Position numbers and translations under genes: made by a program. Below, one piece after another: positions 17,539-28,139 of a stretch of DNA of 54,301 bases. This stretch comes from Bryobacterales bacterium (GTDB lineage Bacteria > Acidobacteriota > Terriglobia > Bryobacterales > Bryobacteraceae), in contig PLDF01000294.1 of NCBI GenBank assembly GCA_003135055.1, positions 1 through 54,301 on the forward strand, in the 5' to 3' direction. Below the pieces are notes generated by a model. It was not told the origin of the DNA, did not search any database, and saw only the letters and a program-made list of their open reading frames with translations. Position 1 is the stretch's first letter, and each line of letters starts with the position of its first letter.

Positions 17539-18822
17539 TCAGGTTGGTTCTGTGTCCTGCGAAGTCCGGATGCCGCGTTCCAGCTTCTTCGAGAGAAACA
17601 GGCTGGCCATACAGAAACCGACGAACAGGTAATAGCCGGGCAGTATTTTCGAGCTGTCGGTCGGTATCGCCAGTTCCGCGCCGGTCCCCTTCAAGGCGCC
17701 CATCGTGTGTGCGATCAACCCGTTGAAGGCGACATATGCCATGAATATGGCGAGGGCCATCACGTCGGCCATCGACCATTTCGAAGACTCGAGGACGAGA
17801 AATCTCGCCACTCGATTGTTCCGAAGCAACGACGGCTTATACATATACAAGACTGAGGTGAAGATCTTCAATACCGGGAAAACGATGCTGAACATCAGCA
17901 CTAATACGCCGACGATCCACATATCCGGTCTGCCCTGAGCGATCAGCGTCTGAAACACTTCGAGCACGCTCTTACTCTGGAAATACAGCACCTGTTCCCC
18001 AAACGCGATCGGCTGCCCGAGGAAAGTCATGCTCAGCCGCGATATCTTCGCCTCCACCTCGATCATCGGAGTGAGCACGCCGCCTAACAACAGGACTACG
18101 CAAAACAGCAACAGCACGATGGCGCCGGGCCGCCGGAGAGCCGGCCTCTCGGTCAATAATAAAACGAACGCCGCCGCGCTCGCCGCCAGCACCGACAGAT
18201 AGTAATATGCAAGCCGGGCGTCCGCTTGACGAATCCGGTCGCCGAGCTCCTGTTGACAGGCGCCGGCATCGGCGCATCCGTGCTGTTTCAAGATGGACGA
18301 ATACCACGTCATGTCCACGTCGCCGAAAGTGTTTTTGGCGCCCGCGGCAAGCACGCTCTTGAGGTATTTCTTGACTGCCTCCTTGTTCGCCGGCTTCCCC
18401 AATTCCGCCAGGACCACGTCCGCATACTCCGGAACGTGCGGCCGGAGCGCCCCCATCATGAGGTTCGCCATGAGCGCATTTCCCTGGCCGAGGAACGCGC
18501 CACCCGCCGCGCTCGGGGGATTCTTCGCGCTCATTTTCTGCTTGACGTCGTCCAGCAGATGGTACAGGGCGTTCTCGACCGTCGGCCGGAGACTCGCGCG
18601 GCTCGCCGCTTTCAAATCGAGGGCGTCGATGTTCGCCTCCAGAATCGGCGCCATTTTCTCTACCCAGCGATCCGCATTGAGCAGCCCATAACGCACGTGA
18701 CCGATCTCAGCCAGCTCCGTCCGGAGCCTGCGGCGTGCGGAAAGCCCGTCGATGGTCAGCCACGTGAATACGGTCGCGGCGGCGAGCAGGAGCACGCCGG
18801 CGACAAGCCGGAAACCGCTCAT
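17539..18822 (-). CDS. PqiA-domain membrane protein
   Basis: 427 aa from the ATG at 18822. The first helix is at residues 2-25 (SGFRLVAGVLLLAAATVFTW). A soluble, probably periplasmic domain of about 190 residues follows (ARRRLRTELAEIGHVRYGLL, LLDDVKQKMSAKNPP, LKSVLAAGAKNTFGDVDMTW). Then come five or so helices with the paraquat-inducible protein A signature: GVLTPMIEVEAKI, IVFPVLKIFTSVLYMY, SKWSMADVMALAIFMAYVAF. PqiA proteins act in envelope lipid homeostasis. The large N-terminal domain is not part of E. coli PqiA. Monocistronic. Confidence 0.85.
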   Translation of the reverse strand: MSGFRLVAGVLLLAAATVFTWLTIDGLSARRRLRTELAEIGHVRYGLLNADRWVEKMAPILEANIDALDLKAASRASLRPTVENALYHLLDDVKQKMSAKNPPSAAGGAFLGQGNALMANLMMGALRPHVPEYADVVLAELGKPANKEAVKKYLKSVLAAGAKNTFGDVDMTWYSSILKQHGCADAGACQQELGDRIRQADARLAYYYLSVLAASAAAFVLLLTERPALRRPGAIVLLLFCVVLLLGGVLTPMIEVEAKISRLSMTFLGQPIAFGEQVLYFQSKSVLEVFQTLIAQGRPDMWIVGVLVLMFSIVFPVLKIFTSVLYMYKPSLLRNNRVARFLVLESSKWSMADVMALAIFMAYVAFNGLIAHTMGALKGTGAELAIPTDSSKILPGYYLFVGFCMASLFLSKKLERGIRTSQDTEPT

Positions 18823-19196
18823 ATAAGAATGACGTTGTGCGATGGAATTGATTATAAGCCTTCCCGCTCGGGAGGCTATTGGCCGGGATGTAACCATGCT
18901 GCAATCGACAGCGCGCGGGTGCGATTTCCGGTCCAAGTTCGCCTTCGGCCGGATGGCGAAGAAGCCCGGCGTGACTGCGCCAGATCTTATCGAGCCCAAT
19001 CACCCGGCATCAGTGCGGCTCGGAACGCGGTGGGGGATGGCCTTCGGAAAATGGCCCCAAACGGCGTTCCGGAGATCACTCCCGTTTAGGTTTCCGTCCC
19101 TGAATCGGGGGGTATTTTTGAAGGCCTCGATTCAAGAGGCAAGCGAGCTGCCCAGCGATGACACGACAAGTTCCGGACAAGTTGCATTCGGTTTCC
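18823..19196. other. Gap with no gene
   Basis: 374 bp between two minus-strand genes. It serves as the promoter region for the PqiA-like gene and the 3' flank of the receptor gene. No repeat or hairpin that I can define. Confidence 0.45.
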
Positions 19197-22100
19197 CTAA
19201 AACGACAGCCGCGCGCTTAACTGAAACTCCCGCCCCGGCGTGGTGGCTTCCGTGATGCTCCCGAACTGCGGCGTGTTCACGAACCGATTGGGCGTTCCCC
19301 AGTTGGAATGATTGAGAGCGTTGTAGGCTTCGGCCCGCATCTCCAGACGCACCCGTTCTACGAAGGCGAACGATCGCGTCATCGCGACGTCCATGGTCTG
19401 CATCCCCGGCCCGTATACCGTGTTGCGCCCCACGTCGCCGAAGGTGTATGCCGCGGGCGTCGCGAATGCCGCGGGGTTGAACCATGCGTTCGTGTTGCCG
19501 GTTCCGGGCCCGAATACCGGCTGGCCGGTATAGTTGGCGCGAATCGGATTCTCGCCCACTACCGTGCCGGCGTTAGCAGTGTCGCCGTACACCGAGATGG
19601 TGAAGGGAAAGCCGCTCTGCACCTGGTACAGCGTGGAAAGCCTCCAGTTGCGCGTCAGCGTCTGAACGGCGCGGCCCTGCCCATACGCAGGAATATCATA
19701 TACCGCGCTGACTACAAAACGATGCCGTATGTCGCACGCCGGGCCTTTTTCGGCGTCCAGGTCGTAGCTGTTCTGCGGAACCGCCGATTCGAACATGGGC
19801 GAGCGGAAATCCGGCGCGTTGCTGAGGTTCTTCGAGTAGGTGTAATTCGCCAGCAAGGTCAGCCCTTTGGAATACCGCCGCCGGAGGTTGATATATCCTG
19901 CGTCATACCAGCTTCTCGCCGTATCTTCGAGCATGTTCACGGTGCTTACCGGAAAGGTGAGACCTGTCGACACCACGTTCGGGGGTATCACCGTGCCGGG
20001 CAGGAACGTCGCCGTCGGATAAGGCCGCCGCGGCTGCAGCGTGCCCGGCCCGGGCTGGTCGTTGTTGATCAGGTCCGACCTCTGCAGGTGGAAGCCGCGT
20101 TCGCCGTGATATCCGATCTCGACCGTGGTATCGTGCCGCAAGCTCTTCTGGACGGATGCGCTCCACTGCTCGATGTATTGCGGCGGCGCGTGCGGATCGA
20201 ACGCGGTGAAGCTCACCACGGTACTCCCCAGCACCGGCTGAGGGAAGTTGAAGCCGCTGATGGAGGGCGTGAAGTTATCGCTCTGCTGGGTGATCGGAAA
20301 GACCAGCGGGACGTTGTGCAACTGGTTGCACCAGGTGTTCAAATCGACTGGCGTATAGAAAATTCCGTAGGCCGCCCGCATCACCAGGCCCGCGCTCTCC
20401 ACGTGGTGCGCTATGCCGAGCCGCGGAGCGAAATTCAGCTTGTTCGGGTACATCAATCCGCGCGGCATTCCGCTTTCGCCTCCGATGAACGCTGTCAGTC
20501 CGGTGCTGGTCTGATACAGATTGCTCCAATGGCGCGAGGTATCGACCAGCGGCGCCATGAATTCATACCGGACGCCCACGTCGATTGTGGTGTGCGTAGC
20601 GACGCGCCAGGTGTCCTGCGCGAATGCGTCTGCCGACCATTGCCGCAAGTCCATGGTGGGCACCCCGTTCTGCACCTGCCGCGTGGCGGGAAGACCCAGC
20701 AGAAAGCTCGCCAGCGCGTCGCCGGTGCCGTCATTGGTTGCGGTCTGCGTCGTAAAACCGTTGGTAAATGTGTAATAACCGCGGCTCTGCACTAACGCCC
20801 ACATCGGCCAGATATACCAGCGATAGCTTCCACCGAACTTCAGGCTGTGGGCGCCCCGCTGCCAGCTAAGCGTTTCGCGGCCTTCGAGCGTGGTGTCCCA
20901 CATGTGCATCGGCGTGGCGAGCCACGAATCGCCGAAGGGCGAGTAGCCCTGGACGTTGAAAGACGGCGCGCCCCATGCGCCTGGGCCGCCAAAGTTGACG
21001 CCGGTAATTCCCAGGGCATCCACGATGTCATTGACCCCGTTATTCTGCGTGTAGTGAAACATGGTCAGCCGCGACACCGTGACCGACGCCGTGTTCACCA
21101 GCGTGGGCGAGACGATGTGTGTCCAGCCGATGGACCCGTTCTGCCCCATGTTGTCGTGATAGAAGCCATAGCCGGGCAGGTTTTGGGGATAGAAGCCGGA
21201 CTCGCCGCTGACGGAGTAGCGCGCGTTCAGAAAGTCGCCGCCATTGAAGAGCCGGTCCACGCGGATGGTTCCCTGATTGGTGGTCAGCCGCAAATCGCGC
21301 ACGTCCAGCAGGTTGTTCGAATCCTGTCCGCCGCTGTTACCTAGAACTGTGGGCGTCCCCATCATGGTCATGTTGCCCATCATGCCGTTATCCATATTGG
21401 GCAGCGGCGTGTACTGCTGCAACATTTTGAAAGCCGCCGGATAGAGCCGGCTTACCGGAATCACGTTGCCGGGAAACGCGCTGCGAATCGCCTGGGGATT
21501 CGAGGTGCTCACCGGCAGCGACGGATTGTAGGCCGGGTTGGCGACAGAGCTCGAAGGATCGAAGATATTCGTTCCGCTCTGGCTGAAATTTCCTCCATCC
21601 TCCGCGGCGGTGGGAACCGTGGCGATTGAGGTCTGGGCCTGTGTCTGGCGGTAACCCTCATAATTCGTGAAGAAAAAAGTCTTCTTGCCGTAGACCGGAC
21701 CGCCCAGCGAGGCGCCGAAATTGTTCTGTACCAGGAATGTAGTTCCAGGCATCTCGTCCCAGGTGCGCGCATCGAGCGCGCTGTTCCGCAGGTATTCGTA
21801 CGCCGTCCCGTGGAACTGGCTGCCGCCCGCCTTCGTGATGATGTTCACTTGGCCGCCGCCGGCCCCGCCCATCTCGGCGCGGTAGCTGCCGGTCTGCACC
21901 TGAAACTCCTGAACGGCGTCGGGTGACGGGCTGAAATTCTGCGTGTTAAACGTCGGATCGGTGTTCACCGCGCCATCCAACAGGAAATAGTTCGCATTCG
22001 GGCGGTTGCCGCCGATGGTAATCGCCGATGCCTGTCCGGGACGCCAGTACAGCGGGTTCATGGTACCCGTCTGCGCCCCGTGGCCCTGATGCGCGCCGGG

Positions 22101-22556
22101 CACCGTGAGGGCGAGGTCGAGCAGCATGCGTCCGTTGAGCGGCAAGTCCTGGATGGACCTCGGCTCCACCACCTCGCCGAGACTCGCATCCTGGGTCTTG
22201 AGCGTTTCGGCGGCAGCTGTGACGGCAACAGATTCTCGCCGCTGGCCCAGCTCCATGGCGAAATCGACCCCCATCCGCTGGTTCACTTCCAGCGTCACGC
22301 TACGCGAGAGCGTCAGGAAACCCGGAGCGCCGGCCTCAACGGAATAGTCCCCAGGCATCAGGTTCACTGCCTCGAATAGCCCGTCGCTGTTCGAGCTGAG
22401 TGTGCGAACCGCGCCTGTGTCCTTGGCTGTGATGGTCACTTGCGCCCGATCGAGCGGCCGGTGAGAGGGGTCTTCAATTCTTCCGCTTAGCGTGGCGAAA
22501 TTGCTCTGCGCCAGAGCGGCGACCGAGAGAAAAAACAGAGCGAGTACGGATCGCAT
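19197..22556 (-). CDS. Oar-like TonB-dependent outer-membrane protein
   Basis: 1119 aa from the ATG at 22556, with signal peptide MRSVLALFFLSVAALAQ. Residues about 20-105 form a carboxypeptidase-regulatory (CarboxypepD_reg) beta-sandwich (NFATLSGRIEDPSHRPLDRA, VNLMPGDYSVEAGAPGF). A plug-like domain is at about 115-230 (RSIQDLPLNGRMLLDLALTV, GNRPNANYFLLDGAVN). A long beta-barrel follows, ending in ATTPGREFQLSARLSF with a C-terminal Phe, as expected for barrel insertion. This is the TonB/Oar-like class strongly expanded in Acidobacteriota; the substrate is unknown. It is alone, with no transporter genes beside it. Confidence 0.92.
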   Translation of the reverse strand: MRSVLALFFLSVAALAQSNFATLSGRIEDPSHRPLDRAQVTITAKDTGAVRTLSSNSDGLFEAVNLMPGDYSVEAGAPGFLTLSRSVTLEVNQRMGVDFAMELGQRRESVAVTAAAETLKTQDASLGEVVEPRSIQDLPLNGRMLLDLALTVPGAHQGHGAQTGTMNPLYWRPGQASAITIGGNRPNANYFLLDGAVNTDPTFNTQNFSPSPDAVQEFQVQTGSYRAEMGGAGGGQVNIITKAGGSQFHGTAYEYLRNSALDARTWDEMPGTTFLVQNNFGASLGGPVYGKKTFFFTNYEGYRQTQAQTSIATVPTAAEDGGNFSQSGTNIFDPSSSVANPAYNPSLPVSTSNPQAIRSAFPGNVIPVSRLYPAAFKMLQQYTPLPNMDNGMMGNMTMMGTPTVLGNSGGQDSNNLLDVRDLRLTTNQGTIRVDRLFNGGDFLNARYSVSGESGFYPQNLPGYGFYHDNMGQNGSIGWTHIVSPTLVNTASVTVSRLTMFHYTQNNGVNDIVDALGITGVNFGGPGAWGAPSFNVQGYSPFGDSWLATPMHMWDTTLEGRETLSWQRGAHSLKFGGSYRWYIWPMWALVQSRGYYTFTNGFTTQTATNDGTGDALASFLLGLPATRQVQNGVPTMDLRQWSADAFAQDTWRVATHTTIDVGVRYEFMAPLVDTSRHWSNLYQTSTGLTAFIGGESGMPRGLMYPNKLNFAPRLGIAHHVESAGLVMRAAYGIFYTPVDLNTWCNQLHNVPLVFPITQQSDNFTPSISGFNFPQPVLGSTVVSFTAFDPHAPPQYIEQWSASVQKSLRHDTTVEIGYHGERGFHLQRSDLINNDQPGPGTLQPRRPYPTATFLPGTVIPPNVVSTGLTFPVSTVNMLEDTARSWYDAGYINLRRRYSKGLTLLANYTYSKNLSNAPDFRSPMFESAVPQNSYDLDAEKGPACDIRHRFVVSAVYDIPAYGQGRAVQTLTRNWRLSTLYQVQSGFPFTISVYGDTANAGTVVGENPIRANYTGQPVFGPGTGNTNAWFNPAAFATPAAYTFGDVGRNTVYGPGMQTMDVAMTRSFAFVERVRLEMRAEAYNALNHSNWGTPNRFVNTPQFGSITEATTPGREFQLSARLSF

Positions 22557-22996
22557 CGGTCTGGAAATTATATGGCGCCGGGAACTTGCGATCAATAATA
22601 TAAAGCAATTATCGGCGGCCTGGCTGCGGACCGGGATGCTAACATCCGTCAATCGAATCTCCTATGGGAATCGCAACCAATATGTTGCCCGCAGTAAGCC
22701 GCCAGTGTTTAATTAGAACCAGTGTTCAGAAACGGTTCCGGGACGGCGCCGCAAGCCACTTGGCCGTTTCAAGCCCAGAGCGCTTGCAGTGGTCCGGTTG
22801 AGGGAAAGGTAACGCTGACGCCGCAATGTTTCGTGCAAATGGGGATGGAACGGGTAGCGGCACGTGCTGCGGCAATGGCTAAAGCGCCGTTGCCAAGGCG
22901 ACGGGTTTGCCGCTCTGCGCAGGCATTTTGCGGCTTAGCGGCCGTGCTTCGAATCGGCGCTTCCAAGGTGGCTCTCCGGATGTGCCACACTGAAAT
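22557..22996. other. Divergent gap, no gene
   Basis: 440 bp between the receptor and mtaB, which point away from each other. Some frames are open across it, but they have no recognisable content or ribosome sites. It should hold both promoters; I cannot place them. Confidence 0.5.
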
Positions 22997-24298
22997 TTGG
23001 CCCGCTTCTTCGTTCAAAATTTCGGGTGCCGCGCTACCCAAGCCGACGGCGCGGCGCTGGAATCGCTGCTTGCCGGTAGAGGCTTTGAACCGGCTGCCGA
23101 CCGCGCCGCGGCCGATCTGGTAGTTCTCAATACTTGCACCGTCACTTCAGCGGCGGACGAGGACGCGCGCCGCGCCATCCGCCGCGTGCATCGCGAGAAT
23201 CCGGCGGCGCGGATTCTGGTTACGGGCTGCTATGCGCAGCGCGCGCCGCAGGAATTGGCGAGCATGCCCGGCGTCTCTTGGGTGGTGGGCAATTCGCATA
23301 AGACGGAGATCGCGAACCTGGTGTCGATTTCCAATGCCAGCGAACCCTACCACGGCAACATCCACCTGGGCAACGTCCATGTGGGCGACATTCTGGCGCA
23401 GCACGATTTTCTTTCGGCGCCGGTGGAGGATGCGGCGGGCGACCGGACCCGTCCCAATCTCAAGATTCAGGATGGCTGCAATAACCGCTGCTCGTTCTGC
23501 ATCATTCCCTTCGTGCGCGGACGCAGCCGCAGCGCTCCCGCTTCGCAGGTGGTGGAGCAGGTGCGCAACCTCGCACGGCGGTATCGCGAAATTGTTCTGA
23601 GCGGCATCAACCTGGGGCGCTGGGGGAGAGAGCCGGGCAGCGAGATGCGCCTGACGGATCTGATCCGGCTGCTGCTGGCGGAAACCGGCGTGGAGCGGCT
23701 GCGGCTTAGCTCGGTTGAGCCGATGGATTTTTCGGACGCGCTGCTGGATCTGATGGCTTCCGAGCCTCGCATCGCCAAGCACGTTCACGCTCCCTTGCAA
23801 AGCGGTTCGGACCGCACGCTGCGACGCATGCATCGCAAGTACCGGCCGCGCCACTACGCGGACCGCGTCTTCAAAGCGCGCGCGCTGATGCCGGATGCCG
23901 CGATCGGCGCGGACGTCATGGTGGGTTTCCCCGGCGAGACCGAGGCCGATTTCGAAGAGAGCCGGAGCTTCATTGAAAGCCTGCCGTTCACCTATTTGCA
24001 TGTGTTCACGTATTCGGAGAGGCCGGGAACGCCCGCCGCGCAGCATGCCGACGCGGTTCCGACACCAGTTCGCAAAGCGCGCAACCGGATTCTGCGTGAG
24101 CTGGCGGACGCCAAGAACCGGGATTTCCGCCAGGGGATGGTGGGGCGGACGCTTTCCGCGGTGACGCTGCACGATGGCGCGGCGCTCAGCGAGAATTACT
24201 TGAGAATCGAGCTTGCCCGAAGCTACCAGCCAAATGCTATGGTGGAATTGCGGATCGGCTATTTGACCGATACCGGCCTGCGAGAATCGCCGCAGTAG
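22997..24298 (+). CDS. mtaB: tRNA t6A37 methylthiotransferase MtaB
   Basis: 433 aa from a TTG at 22997; an in-frame stop just upstream leaves no other start, and the sequence FFVQNFGCRATQADG begins as in relatives. It adds a methylthio group to t6A37 in ANN-decoding tRNAs. Domains: N-terminal UPF0004 with cluster cysteines in NFGCRATQ, NTCTVT and TGCYAQ; radical-SAM domain with CNNRCSFC at about residue 160; then IVLSGINLGRWG, HAPLQSGSDRTLRRMHRKY, ADVMVGFPGET and FTYSERPGTPAA. The C-terminal segment is TRAM-like. A histidine kinase gene follows after 10 bp, so they may be cotranscribed. Confidence 0.95.
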   Translation: MARFFVQNFGCRATQADGAALESLLAGRGFEPAADRAAADLVVLNTCTVTSAADEDARRAIRRVHRENPAARILVTGCYAQRAPQELASMPGVSWVVGNSHKTEIANLVSISNASEPYHGNIHLGNVHVGDILAQHDFLSAPVEDAAGDRTRPNLKIQDGCNNRCSFCIIPFVRGRSRSAPASQVVEQVRNLARRYREIVLSGINLGRWGREPGSEMRLTDLIRLLLAETGVERLRLSSVEPMDFSDALLDLMASEPRIAKHVHAPLQSGSDRTLRRMHRKYRPRHYADRVFKARALMPDAAIGADVMVGFPGETEADFEESRSFIESLPFTYLHVFTYSERPGTPAAQHADAVPTPVRKARNRILRELADAKNRDFRQGMVGRTLSAVTLHDGAALSENYLRIELARSYQPNAMVELRIGYLTDTGLRESPQ

Positions 24299-24308
24299 CA
24301 AGGAATCG

Positions 24309-26723
24309 ATGGGCGGACGCCGTTTCGTGCGCATCGCAGCCTCTTTTGGCAATCTGTCGCTCACCGCCAAAGGCATTCTGGTGGTGTCGATTCCGGTGTG
24401 TGCGCTGCTCGCGGCCGTCGCGGTGTTCTACGATTTTGAGCGTCAAACGCGCGATGCCCAGACTTGGGTAGATCATACGGTTGTGGTACGCAGCGAGATC
24501 CGGCGCGTCCGCGGCCAGATGAACGCTCTCGAGGATAGTATCCGCGGGTATTTGCTGACGCTGCGGGAAAGCTACCTGGAACCATATTGGGCCGCGCGGC
24601 AAGAGTTGCCCCGCGTCTTCGCATCGGTACGCAAGGAGTTCGGCGACAACCCCTCCCAATTGCAGCAACTGGCGAAAACCGAAGAATTGGCGGGCGCGGC
24701 GACGACCTTAGTGGAGAGCGTGCGCCAGGATGCGGCGGCGAACGGTTTCGCCCGGGGAGCGGAGCGCCTGGAGAGCGTACGGGCCAGCGTCGAAGCGGTG
24801 CGGCGTCAAGTGGGCGTGATGGAGGCCGAGGAGGAACGCCTGCTTCAGGAGCGTATCACGGCCGAGCAACAGGCGCATCGCCGCCTGGAGCTGGCCATTT
24901 TTGCGGGCGGACTGGTGGGCTTGCTGGGCGGTTTTGCGGCGGCGGTGCTGTTTACGCGCAGCATTGTGCGGCGCGTGCATCGCGTAGAGGAACTGGCGCG
25001 CCAGGTGGCGGGGCAATCCTGCGCGGAACCCGAGACGGGGCGAGGCGACGAGGTGACGCGCCTGGAGCGGACGCTGAACCAGACCGCACGATTGCTGGCC
25101 GCGCAAGCGGAACAATTGCGCAAGGCGCACGAAGATCTGGAGAGCAGGGTGGACCGGCGTACGGTGGAGCTCAGCCAGGCGAACGAATATCTGCGGCAGG
25201 CGAACGATGTGCGGCAGGCGCTGATTAAATCGTCGCCTCTGGCGATCTTCGCGATCGATCTGGAAGGCAAGGTGATTTTCTGGAGCCCGGCGGCCGAAAG
25301 GATCTTCGGCTGGACGGAAGCCGAAGCCATTGGGAAGACGCTTCCGGTGATTCCGGAACACCGCATGCACGAGTTTGAAGCGGCGCTGGTGCGGTTGCGG
25401 GCGGGCGAATCCATGCAAGGGGACGAGCGCACCCATCAAAGGAAAGACGGCTCGCGCATCGAGGTTGCCATCTGGACCGCGCCTCTGCGAGACGCTTCCG
25501 GCGCCATCAGCGGCTACGTCACCATCGACGCCGATATCACGGAGCGCAAGCTGCTTGAAGAGCAATTCCGGCAGTCGCAGAAGCTGGAAGCGGTAGGGCG
25601 TCTGGCGGGCGGCGTGGCGCACGATTTTAACAATCTGCTTACGGTGATTATGGGCTATGTGGAGATGCTCATCGCCGACGCGCACGATTCTCCGGCGCTG
25701 ATCGAATACGCGCAGGAAATTCAGTTCGCCGCAGACCGCGCCAGCTCGCTCACCGGCCAGTTGCTGGCCTTCAGCCGCCGCCAGATCAGCCAGCCCAAGG
25801 TGCTGGACCTGAATGAATCGGTGGCTCAATCGATGAAGATGCTGCAACGGGTGATTGGAGAGGACATCGTGGTTGTGACGCATCCGGAGCCCGATTTGGG
25901 ACGGGTCAAGGCGGACCCGATCCACATCGATCAGGCGCTGATGAATCTGGTGGTGAACGCGCGCGACGCCATGCCGAATGGCGGAACGCTGACGATCGAG
26001 ACGGCCAACGTATTTCTGGACGACAGCTACACGGGCCTCCACACGGGCGTGAAGGCGGGCCATTACTGCATGCTGGCGGTGAGCGACACGGGCACGGGAA
26101 TGACGCCCGAGGTAAAGTCGCGGATCTTCGAGCCGTTCTTTACCACCAAGGACTCGGGCAAAGGGACGGGGCTGGGGCTATCGATCGTTTACGGCGTGGT
26201 GAAGCAGAGCGGCGGCGACATCATGGTGTACAGCGAGGATGGCAAGGGGAGCACGTTCAAGTTGTATTTCCCCATGGCGGAGGGATCCGCGGTGATGGCC
26301 GAAGCCAACGGGCGCGGGGAGGAATTGCGCGGAAACGAAACGGTGCTGCTGTGTGAAGACGAAGAGCGCATCCGCAAGCTGGTGTATGCAATGCTGGCCA
26401 AGCAGGGCTACAAAGTTCTGGAAGCGGGGGCGCCGGACGCGGCCATGCGGATGGCGCGCGAACATGCCGGACGGATCGACCTGCTGCTGACCGATATCGT
26501 GATGCCGCAGATGAGCGGATTCGAGCTGGCTAAATCGGTTTTCGAGATGCGGCCCGAAATCAAGGTGCTATACATGTCCGGGTATACGGACAACCGCGTG
26601 AATGCCGGTTGGGTGCTGGAACCCGATGTGCAATTCCTGCACAAGCCTTTTACGGCGGCCGCACTGACACAAAAGGTGCGTCAGGCGCTGGGAACGGAAG
26701 CGACAGAGGCGTCGCGGCTGTGA
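24309..26723 (+). CDS. Hybrid sensor histidine kinase (CHASE3-HAMP-PAS-HK-REC)
   Basis: 804 aa. A helix at about 20-40, a CHASE3-like periplasmic four-helix region to about 190, a second helix at about 196-218 ([20 protein letters not shown]), HAMP and coiled coil to 300, and PAS at about 300-415 ([40 protein letters not shown]). HisKA follows with the phospho-acceptor His438 in [17 protein letters not shown], then HATPase boxes [24 protein letters not shown] and [20 protein letters not shown]. The C-terminal receiver domain carries Asp729 in [13 protein letters not shown]. There is no separate response regulator next to it, so output is likely by phosphotransfer to an unlinked protein. Confidence 0.93.
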   Translation: MGGRRFVRIAASFGNLSLTAKGILVVSIPVCALLAAVAVFYDFERQTRDAQTWVDHTVVVRSEIRRVRGQMNALEDSIRGYLLTLRESYLEPYWAARQELPRVFASVRKEFGDNPSQLQQLAKTEELAGAATTLVESVRQDAAANGFARGAERLESVRASVEAVRRQVGVMEAEEERLLQERITAEQQAHRRLELAIFAGGLVGLLGGFAAAVLFTRSIVRRVHRVEELARQVAGQSCAEPETGRGDEVTRLERTLNQTARLLAAQAEQLRKAHEDLESRVDRRTVELSQANEYLRQANDVRQALIKSSPLAIFAIDLEGKVIFWSPAAERIFGWTEAEAIGKTLPVIPEHRMHEFEAALVRLRAGESMQGDERTHQRKDGSRIEVAIWTAPLRDASGAISGYVTIDADITERKLLEEQFRQSQKLEAVGRLAGGVAHDFNNLLTVIMGYVEMLIADAHDSPALIEYAQEIQFAADRASSLTGQLLAFSRRQISQPKVLDLNESVAQSMKMLQRVIGEDIVVVTHPEPDLGRVKADPIHIDQALMNLVVNARDAMPNGGTLTIETANVFLDDSYTGLHTGVKAGHYCMLAVSDTGTGMTPEVKSRIFEPFFTTKDSGKGTGLGLSIVYGVVKQSGGDIMVYSEDGKGSTFKLYFPMAEGSAVMAEANGRGEELRGNETVLLCEDEERIRKLVYAMLAKQGYKVLEAGAPDAAMRMAREHAGRIDLLLTDIVMPQMSGFELAKSVFEMRPEIKVLYMSGYTDNRVNAGWVLEPDVQFLHKPFTAAALTQKVRQALGTEATEASRL

Positions 26724-26749
26724 CTGCGGGCGGCCCTGTTTCGGCTTTC

Positions 26750-26835
26750 TGTTCGCCTTGCTGATTCGCCTTACCGATAGTGCGTCCGCAAGAGAGAGGG
26801 GCTCTTCAACGCGGAGGCGCGGAGATTTGGAGATT
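26750..26835. repeat. Long direct repeat, copy 1
   Basis: Near-identical to 27035-27117. The core (26764-26835, 72 bp against 71 bp) differs only by one G in a GGGG run and contains 'ttcaacgcggaggcgcgg'. Related strings occur inverted at 46861-46901. Confidence 0.85.
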
Positions 26836-27034
26836 GCGCGGAGTTGCGAGGGGAATTCTTGAAGATGCCGGGTTCAACGGCAACGGCTGAGATGAGGGAG
26901 CGGAGATCTCATGTTCGTTGCCGCACTCGGCTACTGCATGGGTCGCAGCGAGGGCAGTTTGCACGACGATCTTACAGGCCCCTTTCTAGTATCCAGGGCA
27001 GCTCCAGATCCTGTCTGCCGCAGAGGCGGGCCTG

Positions 27035-27117
27035 TTTCGCCTTGCTATTCGCCTTACCGATAGTGCGTCCGCAAGAGAGAGGGCTCTTCAACGCGGAGGC
27101 GCGGAGATTTGGAGATT
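27035..27117. repeat. Long direct repeat, copy 2
   Basis: See 26750-26835. The unit spacing is about 283 bp. The 200 bp between the copies show no gene. The whole 26724-27422 gap (about 700 bp) appears to be repeat-derived. Confidence 0.85.
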
Positions 27118-27422
27118 AAGCAAACGGCTGCCCCGCGTGCATCGAGTGCTCTGGTTGCTGAAAGCTGAAGCATCGCCCGATCTCCTGGGTCAAACGACGC
27201 ATGTCACCCCCAGGAATAGCGTTTGGCGCCCCACTTCCCATACCCCGTGAAGAACCGCATCGGCGGCAAATGCCTATAGATTCAAAGCATTCAAAGCGCT
27301 TGCCGAATGGACCGTGAAATGCCCTTTGCTGGCTCCGAGGGGCCAACAACGTATTCTTGTGCGGACGCTGATCCGCGGGCCGTTGTCCCAGTCGCCATTT
27401 ATTGTTATAGGAGAACACTCAA

Positions 27423-27773
27423 ATGAAAAAGCTACTCACTGTTGGAATACTTGCGGCGTGCAGTCTGACGATCGCCGTTGCCGGTAACGTCCGCCCCAGT
27501 ACGAGGGCCTACGACATCAGCTTTCCTTCCATTACCAAGGTGGGCAAGGCGCTGTTGAAGGCCGGCCGGTACACCGTGAAAGTGGACGGTAACAACGCTG
27601 TGTTCACAGAAGAGTTGACAGCGAAGTCAGTCATGATGCCGGTGAAGGTTGAGAATACGGACAAGAAGTTCCGCTCCACACGCGTCGAGGCCAACAAAGA
27701 GGGCGACACGGACGTGGTCAAGGATATCGAACTTGGCGGATCGACGATGAAGCTCGAATTCGGCGACTTTTAA
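27423..27773 (+). CDS. Small secreted protein of unknown function
   Basis: 116 aa. A good ribosome site (GGAGA) nine bases before the ATG. Signal peptide MKKLLTVGILAACSLTIAVA, then a compact domain of about 95 residues (ISFPSITKVGKALLKAGRYT, VKVDGNNAVF, LGGSTMKLEFGDF). The pattern of a secreted beta-rich protein with 'LKAGRYTVKVDG' is common in Acidobacteriota. Function is not known to me. Confidence 0.8.
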   Translation: MKKLLTVGILAACSLTIAVAGNVRPSTRAYDISFPSITKVGKALLKAGRYTVKVDGNNAVFTEELTAKSVMMPVKVENTDKKFRSTRVEANKEGDTDVVKDIELGGSTMKLEFGDF

Positions 27774-28029
27774 GAAGAACCGCTGAAGGGAGCGGCGCGC
27801 CGGATCACGGAAAAGCACCGGCGGCTGGCGAAGTTCCCAAGACGGCGTAAGCGGCGGGGATCGATTGTCGGTCACGTCCGATCGAGACATCAGGTAATCG
27901 GCAGACCCTGACGGGCCGTAGGCTGCTGCGTGCTCGGGTCCATTGTCTGGCCCTTGGTGCTTGATCACATAGCGGTCGAAGTCGAAGCGGTGACATGACA
28001 GAGGGGAGCTATGGCTTCGTCGCAATGCC

Positions 28030-28139
28030 GTTGCCATCGAAGCGCCGAAAGAATGGCGATTGAACGGTTCAATTTCGCGGTTGACTGCGATGGGGACATA
28101 TGTTGCCATCGAAGCGCCGAAAGAATGGCGATTGAACGG
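28030..28139. CRISPR. Two-repeat CRISPR-like element
   Basis: Two identical 38-bp repeats (28030-28067 and 28102-28139) around one unique 34-bp spacer (28068-28101). The repeat starts GTTGCCATCGAAGCGCC and ends GGCGATTGAACGG. Repeat and spacer sizes, and a 3' end near ATTGAAC, fit CRISPR repeats. No further repeat unit is found one period (72 bp) either side, and there are no cas genes in the window. It could be an orphan or relic mini-array, or simply a short direct repeat. Confidence 0.4.

Noticed and set aside
22769..23041. 90-aa open frame on the minus strand upstream of mtaB
   Set aside because: Overlaps the mtaB start, has no ribosome site and no recognisable content; a shadow of GC-rich sequence.
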